NCBI GenBank assembly: GCA_964247055.1
Contig: OZ176051.1
Span: 11,470,001 to 11,534,000, forward strand
Direction of reading: 5' to 3'
Length of the DNA: 64,000 bases
Source of the DNA: Paragordius varius
Taxonomy: Eukaryota > Nematomorpha
Part shown: piece by piece, positions 34,214 through 45,550 of the stretch
How the letters are laid out: every line of letters begins with the position of its first letter
Position numbering within the stretch: position 1 is the stretch's first letter
Program-made: the position numbers and the translations under genes
The notes under the pieces: generated by a model
Database searches by the model: none
The model's input: only the letters and a program-made list of their open reading frames with translations
What the model was told of the DNA's origin: nothing

Positions 34214-34289
34214 TTATTCTTTGGGCTTCGCTTGTCCACATCAAAAATACGGTTATAATAGTCGTTAAGAAAATTTTTGCGCACCACAT
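34214..34289 (-). CDS. Secreted protein A, exon 1 (signal peptide)
   Basis: ATG at 34289-34287 opens MWCAKIFLTTIITVFLMW then TSEAQRI, a clear signal peptide with likely cleavage after SEA. The exon ends ATA A|GTATAT in phase 1, and the 80-bp intron (34134-34213) joins it to exon 2 in frame (528 nt in total, stop included). The same architecture is found in gene B, supporting the start and the splice. Confidence 0.72.
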
Positions 34290-34341
34290 TTGTTAAGAAA
34301 TTAGTATAATTAAAAAAATAAAAAATATACTTGACTCACGC

Positions 34342-34347
34342 TTTATA
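34342..34347 (-). promoter_or_regulatory. TATA-like element upstream of secreted gene A
   Basis: Minus-strand CAATATAAAGCG lies 53 bp upstream of the ATG. No TCAGT initiator is seen at the expected distance. Confidence 0.35.
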
Positions 34348-34760
34348 TTGCACAACAAAATTATTATATAATATATTTTGGCTAACACAAATATTCTCCT
34401 CATTACCTTGATACAACTAGAATCTGAAACGATGAAGATTACCAATATTTGTTTGTTAAATTTATATATTATTTATGCGTCAGGTCTGAAAGATAAAATA
34501 ATTCGACGAAGAAAGGTTTGCCATCACAAACAAAACTGTCAAAAAATCAAGGTTATATTCAATTTTTGAGCATATATTATAAATAAAATAACAAGGTTGT
34601 ATACCTTTCAGTTACACATAATTATTGTAAATATTGATATTATTTATTAACGATATTTATCCCAAGGATTGCAAGAGTTCAAATCTATTTTCGCATTGGG
34701 CAGGCGAGGTGCCATTTATCTTGATAATGTTTAAATTTTGATAGGATAGTTTGCTGCAAA

Positions 34761-34908
34761 TGGTCGAAAAAGAATAAGGTGGATGGATTAAATATACTAA
34801 AAAAACCAATAGAATATTGGCAGAAACATCAAAACTAAAAATAGCAATCTATAGAGGAGTTTTATTTATAATGTTGAAAAAAGCCAACTTCGACTGTAAC
34901 ACATCCTA
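34761..34908 (+). mobile_element. Second copy of the LINE 3' end
   Basis: GAAAAAGAATAAGGTGGATG, AATATTGGCAGAAA, AAAACTAAAAATAGCAATCT and GAGTTTTATTTATAATGTTG parallel 28.96-29.06 kb and then 31.85 kb, uninterrupted here. It acts as an empty-site comparison for the hAT at 29066-31839. Confidence 0.75.
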
Positions 34909-36278
34909 AAACAAATTAATAATTTTATATTAAAACAAGTAGAAAGTATAAATTATAAAGCAAAAATAATTTTTTTTACATTCAATATAATGAAAAATTT
35001 AAAGGGTAAATTGTATCTGAAGCAACATGTATATTTCATTACTTTACTACAGAGGCAATATATTTTGTGATTTTAGTATCAATATTATATATTATACTAC
35101 TAGTACCAAACAACTTCATTCTAACCTAACAGTTTCATTCTACAAAAATCCGAAATCCGCATAATCCCATGTCAACTCTTATGAAAAAAACTATACACTA
35201 GAAACAATACAAAAATTAATATAAAAAAATTGAATTTAATATATTTAAAATATAACTATTCATTACCCCCAAGAAACTTATATTTTCAGTTTGCGTAAGT
35301 ATTTGGTAAAATTTCAATTATTGCCAAAAAGCATATACAACAAAGGGAAGTATTATTGGCTTATAGTTATTTTTTTTACTTTCCACTATTATCAGCCATA
35401 ATAACCTTTGCTGCATATGCCCTTTGGCAATAATCAATAACTTTCTAGCAATATATACTTACTCATACTGTATATCAACAAATAAAGTCTTAATTTTTGG
35501 CACAGATGATTTTAATTCATTGAGTATTTTTTATGTTGCTAATATAAAGGGCTAAATTTATTTAAATTAGAGGATTATTTAAATCTATCCATTCTATTGA
35601 GCCAAAATTTGCAAATATTAAGTCATATTAATTATATTATATATTTATAATTTATCACCTATTATGCAAATATTGATTTTTTCCGATTATAACCATATAT
35701 GGTAAAAGGAATTTTCTTCTATATTTTCAATTTTTTAATCCTTGTATTTTTGATCAGATCTCACACCGGTCATATTGAGCTAGGTGTGATATCCTGAGGA
35801 AACTTTACCCCCAATTTCGCACAATGTGTATTATCTGCATAATCTAAAAGTAAAAAAGATTTTTAATAATTCACGCAATCAAATATTATATAAGTAGAAA
35901 CGGATTTTATAACTCTTTTTTACTTTTTCCATATTTTAAAACCAGTTAATTATTTAATTATACTAAGAGCGTTTTAAATAAAGCCCAACATTAATTGTAA
36001 TTTAATAAGGCAGAATTTGAATCTATTTATTTTTTCGCAAAAACCATTTTTGTCGGCTATGATTACGCTATATAAATTGATTCAGTGGAGTGTTTTTGAT
36101 TTTCCATTTCATATGATCATATAATAACCATTTAAAAAGGACTAAAATCATTCCCAATTTATTATTCAGCCCTACCCTCCTATGTGTAATTCTCAACATA
36201 CAAATGCTAATTTGGTCTCAATATAAACAGCACCGCCGGTCGCATTTTAAATTCAAAAAAGACTTCAATGCACTAGTT
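34909..36278. other. AT-rich intergenic stretch with one MITE
   Basis: Contains a copy of MITE family M3 at 35297-35470 (AATTATTGCCAAAAAGCATA ... ATCAATAACTTTCTAGCAAT, then ATATACTTACTCATAC). Otherwise nothing recognised. Confidence 0.5.
35297..35470. repeat. MITE family M3, copy 2
   Basis: Same palindromic layout as at 20026-20202, including TTATTGGCTTATA in the middle and CTTTCTAGCAATATATACTT at the right edge. Confidence 0.7.
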
Positions 36279-37912
36279 CAGGGCTTCTTAAACTAGGGGT
36301 CGCGACCTCATTTGGGGTCGCATAGTTAAATTATGGGGTCGCTACTGATAAAATACAATTTGACAAAAAATGTTTTTTTAACATATAAAATTATTGTTAT
36401 AAAGAAAATATCAATCATTGTAGATAAATATATCATAAAATTTCTGATTCGGAAAGACTTATATACCTGAATTTCTATTCCGATTACAATCTATATATTT
36501 ATAAAATAAAAAATGCTGGCTTTGTCGGTTTCCGAAAACCGGTAGACCCATTCAAATCCAAATGTCAAAAAATATAATTAATAATGAATGCCTCGACAAT
36601 AGTTTCGCCCCTTTTTTGAATTAGGCTCCCAGTTTGATCCCACCCCGTGTAAAAAACGGTTTTTTTTGAAAACGTCCACAAAAATCGTGTCTTTAAGAAT
36701 TTTCCGGAAAACATGTTGAACCATTCGATTTCAAATATTTTTTTTACTTATTTCGATTGCGCCGAACAGAGTCGGCTCGCTTTTTTAATTTAGGCCCTCG
36801 TTTTACTCGCTCCCCCCGTAAAATGCCACTTTTTTCAAAAAAATTAAGTCCACAAAAATAGTTTTTTGAATCTATTTTTCGCTTAAAGTATGAGACCATA
36901 AAAATTCAATAAGAACTCCAGATATTCCCTGTTAAAAGGCAAAATAATTCGTGCGTTTCTTTTATGGTAGCTGCTTAGTAGGGAGATACCCGCTAAAAAC
37001 TAACCTGTCATATCGAATTGGGGCTAAATTTCAAAAAACCTCTCAGGCCATATGAGTTCAATAACTGCTTAAAATATTACCCGTAACAAGGCATATATTT
37101 TGATCGTGCGGTTTTTTAAAATTAGCCGTTAATTAGGTCCTTCACGTCCTGAAAAATGCGCCACCATAGAATAATTTTTTAATTGAGGCAATTTTTTCAA
37201 AAACTAATCATGCATATGGAATCAATCATGAATCCAGGTATTCTCCATAAAAAAGCAAAATTTTAATCAACCGCTTTTTTTGTATCAGCCTCTGGGTAGG
37301 GAGCTAAACGCCTAAAACTGCGCCACCATATCGATATTGCGTTGATTACGAGTTATTTTTCAGAATATCAGGCCACATAAGTTTCATAAAGACCTGAAAT
37401 ATTATCCGTAAAAAGGCGAAAATTTAAGTCGAGCGGTTTTTTTGAATTAGCCGTTGATTAGGCTTGCGCCTTAAAAAATGCGCTATCATTGAACTATTAT
37501 TTAGTTTTGAAGCCATTCTTCCATAAACTATAAAGAACATATTAAATGAATGATGATTCCAGGTATTCCCATAAATTTTTTTATCTAACTACATTTTTAT
37601 ATTGGCCTCTAGGTTGGGGGCTACCCGCCTACAACTGCGCCACCATATCGATACAGCGTGACTTTGGGGACAAATTTTAAAAAACATATCAGACCATATG
37701 AGTTCAATAAGGGCTTGAAATATTACCCGTAAAAGGCAAAATTTAAGTCGAGCGGTTTTATTAAATTACCCCTAGGCCCTTGCCCTGAAATATGCGCCAC
37801 CATAGAATGACTTTTTGGTTTTTAGGCAATTTTTCGAAAATCCCGAGAGAGCATATGGAATTGTTCATGATTCTAGGTATTACACTAAATATGGCCAAAA
37901 TTTGAATCACAG
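36279..37912 (+). mobile_element. hAT-type end plus modular repeat (E3), right end missing
   Basis: Starts CAGGGCTTCTTAAACTAGGG and GTCGCGACCTCATTTGGGGT, a hAT-like left end shared with the element at 56250. From about 36510 it continues into the conserved module (TTTCCGAAAACCGGTAGACC, GCGCCGAACA, GGCTCGCTTTTTTAATTTAG), then the ~150-bp monomer array to about 37912. No matching right end is found. It stops where a MITE of the TAGGGTTGTGC family begins at 37920. Confidence 0.65.
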
Positions 37913-37919
37913 TCATAAA

Positions 37920-38603
37920 TAGGGTTGTATTGACCTGGTCATGACCCGGTCAGTGACTATTTTTTTTGACCATGGTCATTTAAAAGAAACAGCTGTTTTT
38001 TGAAAAATTGCTGGTAAACTTTTTTTGGAAGAGAAATAGTAAGATTTCAGTGTTTTTTAATAAGTTTTTTAAAATATAAATTAAATATTTAAATATGCTT
38101 ATTTAACAATATAAAATTGTTAAACACGCATCGTTATAACATTAGCATTTAAGCATATCCAGTTACTTCAACTAACAAAACAATCAAGCACTTTGCAAAA
38201 CATGCAATTATTCCATCACCAATAAAATAAGAAAACATCTTATATTTGGATATTAATTCATTGATGAAAGAAAGTGTAATTAGGTAAAATTTAATTTGAA
38301 ATATCCAGTATTAAAAGCTATGTATTTGAAGATTAAGAAGGCCACAAACACGTGGCAAAATGTGAAAACAAAATTCTTGGTTTGATTCATGATATTTGTA
38401 TATAATAAATATCAAAAAATGTATAATAAACTTTCAAGAAAAAACATGATATTATTGTGAAACGCTAGTGTCGTACAAACATTATTTTCAAAATCCAATA
38501 TGTGATATTTACTTAAGTAAAAAGTGGCCCTGACCGTGGTCATGAGCATAGTCTGTGGGTGTGACCGGACTTTTTTGAAAAAGCAGTCAAATGCACAACC
38601 CTA
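37920..38603 (-). mobile_element. Non-autonomous hAT-like MITE M1, copy 1
   Basis: Ends TAGGGTTGTATTGACC and GCACAACCCTA. Near the ends lie GGTCATGACC-type palindromes and ACCATGGTCATTTAAA. It is the reverse complement of the copy at 58690-59406. The 8-bp flanks (GTCATAAA, TTTAAACA) do not match, so the target duplication is lost. Confidence 0.7.
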
Positions 38604-38741
38604 TTTAAACAAGGTTTTTCTATTGAATATAAAAAGGAGGTTGATACTCAAGCGTAACATTATTGCACACGCGTATTAAATAAACGATTGTAAAATCCCT
38701 ACGAAAGCATATATATATATATATACTGTGAGCAAAAAAAA

Positions 38742-39936
38742 TTTGACAAAATATTTTTTTTTCATGAGATAGCTTATGACCAGCGTATTCATTCGCCGCA
38801 AGAATTTTTATTTGTTGACAACCTAGTTTTTGAAATATTGAGATCGAAATCGGGCAAAAAGTAAAAACTAAGGATTATTAAGGATATCAAAAAATAATGA
38901 TAAAATTTGAGATATTATGGTATATTATTTTTTTGGGATATATTTTTAATATATAAATAGCCTAAAATCATATATTTAGGGTTTCTAAAAATTTCAGCTC
39001 AAAAGCTGGCGTTTTTCTTTTAAGACACTTAAATAATAAAAAAATTTTAAAACTATATTAAAATAATTTTTTTAATTATTTATTACCTAACACTATTAGA
39101 ATCTTAAAATTCATATTTTATTTAGTAAAAAAAACTTATGTATTAAAATTGAACCAAAAATATTGTTTTTTATTCCCGCATTTTTTTGTCATCTGGTTAT
39201 GACTCTATAAAAAGTTTATACTGTTTTATTTTTAAATCTTACAAAAGTGGGAATTATTTAGTATATAATTCATGCAAAATAGGATTTAAAAGTAGTGGAA
39301 TATCAACTAACACTCCGTACAAATCCCAATAAAAATATTAATTTGTCTTAAAACAGACTTGTTACAGGTATTTGTAAAGATTGTTGGTTGATATTCCATT
39401 ACTTTTATATCCTATTTTCCATAAATTATATACTTTATAACTCCCACTCATGTAAGATTCCAAAAACAGTATAAACTTTTTATACTCTCATAAACCAGAT
39501 GACAAAAAATGCGAAAATAAAAAACAATATTTTTGGTTTAATTTTAAATAAGTTTTTTTACTGTATAAAATATATATGAGGATTTTAACAGAGTTTGGGT
39601 AGAAATAATTAAAAAAATTATTTTAATATAATTTCATTAAAAATTTTTGCATTTTAAGTGTCTAAAACGTCATTTTTTGAGCTGAAGTTTTATAGAAACC
39701 CTAACTATATGATTTTACGCTATTTATATATTGAAAATATATCCTAAAATGATAATAAACCATAATATCTCAAATTTTATCATTTTTTGAATTATACTTT
39801 ATCCTTAATTTTCACTTTTTGCCCGATTTCAATTTTCTCTCAATATTCAAAAACTAGGTTGTCAAAAAATAAAAACGCGGTAAATGAATACGCTGGTCAT
39901 AAGCTATCTCATTAAAAAAAATTTTTGTTAAATTTT
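38742..39936. repeat. Foldback element F1, ~560-bp inverted arms
   Basis: The left arm begins TCATGAGATAGCTTATGACC and runs through CCTAAAATCATATATTTAGG, GATTTAAAAGTAGTGGAATA and TCAACTAACA. The right arm returns through GGTTGATATTCCATTACTTT, CCTAACTATATGATTTTACG (family CCTAAAATCATA...) and GGTCATAAGCTATCTCATTA. The centre is near 39.35 kb. No coding seen. Confidence 0.8.
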
Positions 39937-40740
39937 TTTTTCATGAAATAGCTTCAATTTATGCTTGTTTACCACCTAGTTTTTGAAATATTGATAGAAA
40001 TTGGGCAAAAAACTAAGGATATTAGGGATAATTGGAAAAATGATTGTCCATATTAACACTTTATTAACAGCCTAAAATCATATATTAAGGTTTAAAAAAA
40101 CAAAAAATCGTGTTTTTTTAAACATACTTATTACAAATTTTTTTAAGAAATATATTAAAATATTTTTTTAACTATTTACTACTAAACTGATTATTATAAT
40201 CTTAACATATATATACAGTAAAAAAACTTATAATGAGAAATTTGCTGTTTTATTTTAGAATCTTACATGTTCGGAAATCACAAAATATAATACAAAATAG
40301 GATTTAAAAGTAGTGGAGTAGCAACCAAAACTTAGAAATCCCAGATAAATTTGTGTTAAATCAAACCTACAGGGATATTTACGGATTCTTAGTTGATATT
40401 TCTCTGTTTTTCATATATTTGTATTTACGATTCCCGTTCATGTACCAACAGTAAATTTTTTATGCATTCATAAACCAGAATGAAAAAATAAAAACAATAT
40501 TTTTTTAGTTTTATTTTGACACATAAGTTATTTTAATGTTAATATGAATGTAAGATTTAATTATTAATTTGACTGGTAAAAATCACAAAAATTATTTTTA
40601 TATACTTTCATAAGAAATTTTTGTGTATTAAGTATATTTAGAAAACACACAATTTTTTGACCTCAGTTTTTTTATAAAAACCTTAATTATATGATTTTAG
40701 GCAATTATAAATTGTAGATATCTGATAAAATGATAATTTA
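39937..40740. repeat. Foldback element F2, adjacent diverged copy of F1
   Basis: Directly abuts F1: TTTCATGAAATAGCTTCAAT, CCTAAAATCATATATTAAGG, GATTTAAAAGTAGTGGAGTA, then the inverted arm to ATGATTTTAGGCAATTATAA. It is shorter and more diverged, with the same left-arm/right-arm layout. Confidence 0.7.
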
Positions 40741-43700
40741 GATTCATATTGCATTCATATAGTATTGAGCATGGAATACTTATATTGTGATCATATTCAA
40801 CAAAAGTAAAAGTCAAAATCTTTGATAACTTGATATTGAAATTGATTTATAAAAATTGGACAAATGTATTTGTCAAGTTGTTTTTAATTAAATTTCTTTG
40901 AAAATATAACACGGCGTATAGAGCATATTTTACCAACTATACAAAAACGCAATTACATTTGTGTCACGATACCGCTATCTATATCCAATGTGTCAAGGAT
41001 AGGTTTCTCTCGTTTTGAAATTTCTTAGGCATACTCAGTACACTACGTTTTTGGATATTTTATTAAAACGTTCATATTTAAAAATACTGAACGTTTATAG
41101 TCTTTTAAAGATAAAATTTATTTAATTTATATTGCAGGACTTAGCATCAAAATAATATCGTTTCTTATTGATCAAAAGATGTTTGTTATCCAATTTCTTA
41201 ACAAAATAACACTAATTCAAATGCGTAATGAAATACATTGATAATATTATATTTATTTTCATGCTCCTCGTGTTTAAATAATAAGTAAATAGAATTTTAA
41301 AGCCTATTAATACATTTTAAAAATATTACAGGGTCCCTGAACGTCTGAAAAAGGCAGAATAAAATTATTAACGAACACAGGACGGAAGCTTTTAATGCTA
41401 TTTCATATAATGACTGCAAAAATGCAATATCAGAATATATATTTATTCATGGAGGTTATATGGGGAATATGGTTATTTGATTAATACTGAATTATATCCA
41501 CTATTTTACTATACTTTATAAATAATTATAAGAAATATTAATCTAAAAAATAATAATATTTTGCAATTTATTGTTAAAAATATTTTAAATATAAAATTAA
41601 CTATTTATATAATATTGTGAGACCATTTATTGGTTAAGGGTATTTTAATGGAACCACAATATATACCATTATCAGTTAAATTCACCCTAAAATAAATTAT
41701 GTGTTTTTTAAGATCAAAAATTAGCTCTATTCCATATTATTTTCAAAATATGAAATTCTGTTTACAATAATATAATGCTGGAAAAATAATAAACTATGTC
41801 GTAAAAATATATTTCATATTAATGATAAGTTTATATTATCCCGAAAACACATAATTAATGTTTAGGGTGATTTTTTGTTCGAGGGTGAATTTAAATTGTT
41901 CAATAGTGAATTTGAATTGTAAATGGTAAATATGGCTTTTTACAGTAATATTAAAATAAATAATCAGAATAATTTTTATTATATTGTCATTAGAATTATA
42001 TTGTATATATTATTGATATAAATATTAATGATTTTAAGAGGTGCACGGATAGTATATTGATTGCACTATGAGAATTGGATGATGAAGTTGAGGATCTTTT
42101 AACATTTTCTAGAAAAACAATAAAATAAATATTATAACAAATGAATGATTCAATAAGATAAAAACCAATTTTTTCCCTAATATAAAAACAATAAAACGGT
42201 TAGCTAATTAAGTTAAATTTGTTAATAAAGTATAAAAAAGTTAAAAAATAGCGAACATACCTTCAAACTAAAAGTGGTATAAGTAAAGTCTTTGAAAATA
42301 TAATAAATGAATAACATACGGTAGTTTGATTATATTAATTGTTTAAGTATTTTTACTTCTAAAAATAAATTTATTTAACTATATACGCTGTCAATGCATT
42401 TCCGTAATGCCTTATTTTCCTGGTAATTCGAATAAATAAAAAAATGATTTTATGAAAATACATATGGACAAATGTTTAAGCTCCAAAATTTTATCAAACG
42501 AACCTTATAATGAAGGGTATATAGTTTTACTTAGATTAGAATTTTCTGATATTACTCTCCAATATATACATACAGAATCCTCCATAAAAAGTATAGTAAT
42601 TTAAATTTCAAGCTTAAATAAAAAAAAGTAGTGTATGGAAATTAAATTGTAATAAAAATTTGGGTAATAAGTAAAATATGAGCCAAATTAAATTTAGCAG
42701 ATATATAAATATTATTCCAAACAACATTGCATCAAATAACGCAATAGAGCTGATTTGGATTGATAATACATATAATTATGTGTAAGTACACATTGCTACT
42801 TTTTAATTAATTGCCAGATATTCAGCAAAGGAAATTATAGTATCTGGCATATTTAATAAAAAAACTAGCAATGTATACTTTTTTCACCGTATAGAGATGA
42901 TATTTTTAAAGCGATGGCTTTTCTTTTCGTTACCTATCTCACATATACTTAATTTAAAAAAAATAAACTATAATTTAGAATGGACGAAAGCGGGTTGATT
43001 CAAAACAATGTTAACTAAAATTTGTCATACGAGCCCCAAAACTCAATATTATATCTAAGACATTTTTTTGAATAAATAACATAAACATAACCTTTTGTTC
43101 GGAGTGATTTTAAATGCAGATATTTTGGCAACAGTAGTTCTGGTGTATCTACATGTTATAAATACCGGATTTAATAAATTAATGTATAATCTAGTCTACA
43201 AAAATAAGCAGGAGAATTTTTAAGTTTATGACTACTAATTATCTACTACCAGAAAAGTGTAAATATAATGCCAAAAATATGTAACTTTAAAATATATTAT
43301 AAACAATTTTATTAATTATTAGTTATTATAAAAAAGATCATTTGGATATACTTAATTTTATAGAAAATATATCTAAAATAAGATTGAATAGTAGGTAGGC
43401 CAGACTTTTACGCTTGTGTGAAGCATTGTGTTAAAAACCCGAAACTACCAATTTTATATCATTACTATCAACCTTGATGGGTGAGTGTACCGATACAATT
43501 CTAACCGTATTTTATTTTTATGTTTTATTAATAAAATAAATAACGATTCTGTATTAATTAATAAAATACCTGGAAATATGAAAAAATCCAGATATTGTAA
43601 ATATTAAATTAATTTTGGCATATGATATTTTATATTATTTTAAGTGGAAAGCATTTGTATATTTAGCTTATATTAATTTATAACAGTTAGATTGTATCTA

Positions 43701-44020
43701 AAAACCCAAAATCATTTATTAGTAAAAAATCTTTACAGCGAAAAAATTTGCGATACATGCTTCTTAGAGATATAAGCCCTCTCGTAAAAATTAATTTTCT
43801 TATATGTATTCATTTTCATTTTTGCAAATTGTGTTATACATCGTGTCCTATATTTATTTTCTCTCAAATCTATAAAAATATATATGATTTTTTAGTATTC
43901 GAAGTCAAATTGCAAATTATTATACTAAAGTTAATCCAACCAAATGATATTTTATGTTTTTTGAAAAGGGAAAAAAGATTAAAAATTTGTCATAGATGGT
44001 TTAAACTTGTAAGGACCTTT
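40741..44020. other. AT-rich stretch, possibly intronic or intergenic
   Basis: Holds a MITE M3 copy at 42783-42895 (TTGCTAC...ACTAGCAATGTATACTTTTT). No exon recognised on either strand; part may be intron of the Ig gene downstream of its 44-kb exon. Confidence 0.4.
42783..42895. repeat. MITE family M3, short copy
   Basis: Left AAGTACACATTGCTA and right TAGCAATGTATACTTTTTTC with ACCGTATA are inverted. Inside, TTGCCAGATATTC and TATCTGGCATATT form a shorter inverted pair. Confidence 0.6.
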
Positions 44021-44023
44021 AAC

Positions 44024-44293
44024 TTGTGTCGTTATGGTTAGATTAAAAAGTATGGCTAATTTTTCATTGTTGTAAGGTGCTTGAGAAATATCGTAATCTA
44101 GGGATTGACACTCATAAATCCCCTCATCTGCTTTCCTTGTATAAGCTATCCTAAGGATAGAATTAACTGATGACCCTTGGTTTTGAGATCTCTTTTTATT
44201 ATTCAATACTAAGATGGAGAGTCTAGGATTTTCTACAATTTTTTCACTTCCAATGGCTAGGATATGGTTATCATTTAATTTCATCCAAGATAT
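44024..44293 (-). CDS. Immunoglobulin-domain exon (Dpr/DIP-like cell-surface protein)
   Basis: The minus-strand acceptor AATATTTTAG precedes ATA TCT TGG, giving ISWMKLNDNHILAIG, then NPRLSILVL, SILRIAYTRKADEGIYECQ and LFNLTITTQ. This is the second half of a V-set/I-set Ig fold: the core Trp after ISW, the Leu of LRI, and the D-x-G-x-Y-x-C signature (DEGIYEC). It resembles Drosophila Dpr proteins (VSWIRKRDLHILTVG...DSGIYECQ), where an exon also starts near the core Trp. The first Ig cysteine must be in an upstream exon at higher coordinates, which I did not find. The 3' end is uncertain: donors GTTAAA (44023) and GTCCTT a few bases further are both weak. A neuronal recognition role is inferred from the family. 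Confidence 0.7.
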
Positions 44294-44640
44294 CTAAAAT
44301 ATTAAGTGGTGTGCATATATAAAAGCGTATGAAAAGTCTTTTTTACAGTTTTAAGTTTTAATTAAAAGGCTGGATATATTTTTAAAGCTGTTTTTAAAAA
44401 TTATTTCGAGATATCCTTTGCAAAAAAATTTAATAACATAACTGGTGCGTTATTCAAATTTTTTAACAGCATTTGATACTTAAAAATTCTAATTAATTTT
44501 AATTTCTCAAACACTAGGTGTAGTCACACAACATATTCCAGGTTAGCATATCAGTCGCAAACGACAAATTTGATACAGACTATTTCTTTAATCTGCCATT
44601 AAACAAAAAACAACACCTTACAAGTCTAGTCCGCTAAAAG
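44294..44640. other. AT-rich stretch upstream of the Ig exon
   Basis: Presumed intron of the Ig gene; no exon recognised. Confidence 0.35.
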
Positions 44641-44649
44641 GTAGCGTTC

Positions 44650-45550
44650 TGTTTTTACCATTCAGCAATTATGTTGAATTTTTTCCATGAAAGAGAACCT
44701 TTGCGGTTCCATCAGAAGAAAAAGCCGTTTAGAATTATCGTTTGCTGCAAAAATATGACCATGATCCATCAATGTGAAATGGTTTCGCATTTAAAGCAAT
44801 GATTTCAATATGAATGAGAGTGGTTCTTTGAAAGCCTACATAACTGCGAAGACAATCATACAAGAGTTACAGTAGATATCAATTATCAGTAGATATCAAT
44901 TAATAATCGGCCAGACGTGCATATAAAAAAATCAGTAGACGTCTCGAACAATGTTAATCAATAAACTCGCTAAACAGGCCTCTCACAATTTGAATTTATA
45001 TTAGATCGAACATAAAAGTGACTTGTGAAAATCCAAACGTCACCAAAAATGCGAATTGTGACGAATTGTGACTGGTTATGAAAGGTGAATTTATTTTGTA
45101 ATCCAAGGTGGTAAATATCTGTCTTTCACCCGCCAAGGTCCATCAACACCAAGGCTGAATAGCATCGACAAGAAGACCATCAGTGTACCGTGGAATCAGA
45201 GCGGTAGTGTAAATTATGTTTTGAAACCCGGTCAAACGGTTAATACACAAAGCTGCCAGCAATTAATTAATAAAACATACGATAGTGATTTCGCTAATGC
45301 TGCTAAAAACCAGCAAACGACACTTGGGTAGGAAATTTTTCCCACATCCGCCGTACTGTCCTGATCTACGTTCTCCGACTTCTACTTCTTTGCATCATAG
45401 CCACACTCGCAAACAGCACTTCAGTAATTTTGAAGACAAATGGCCTGACAAATGATTTGTCGCAACAGACAATCAGTTTTTATGGCATGGCTTTCATTTA
45501 CTTGATGGGGGAAATGCGGAGAGGGCGATACATAAATAATTAATTCCTTA
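44650..45550 (+). mobile_element. mariner transposase remnant
   Basis: Order of matches: a helix-turn-helix-like start with LRFHQKKKPFRIIVC; VLKPGQTVNTQSCQQLI, which is mariner YELLKPGETVNA.RY..QL; ILSSSTFSDFYFFAS-like remains of the PYSPDLAPSDYHLFAS block (about 45.35-45.4 kb); then the C-terminal DKWLDDWF region. Many stops and frame changes. The catalytic DD34D cannot be followed in one frame. Terminal repeats not identified. Confidence 0.7.

Noticed and set aside
43748-44041. 97-codon plus-strand open frame overlapping the Ig exon
   Set aside because: AT-biased composition with no homology, and it overlaps a minus-strand exon with clear Ig motifs.
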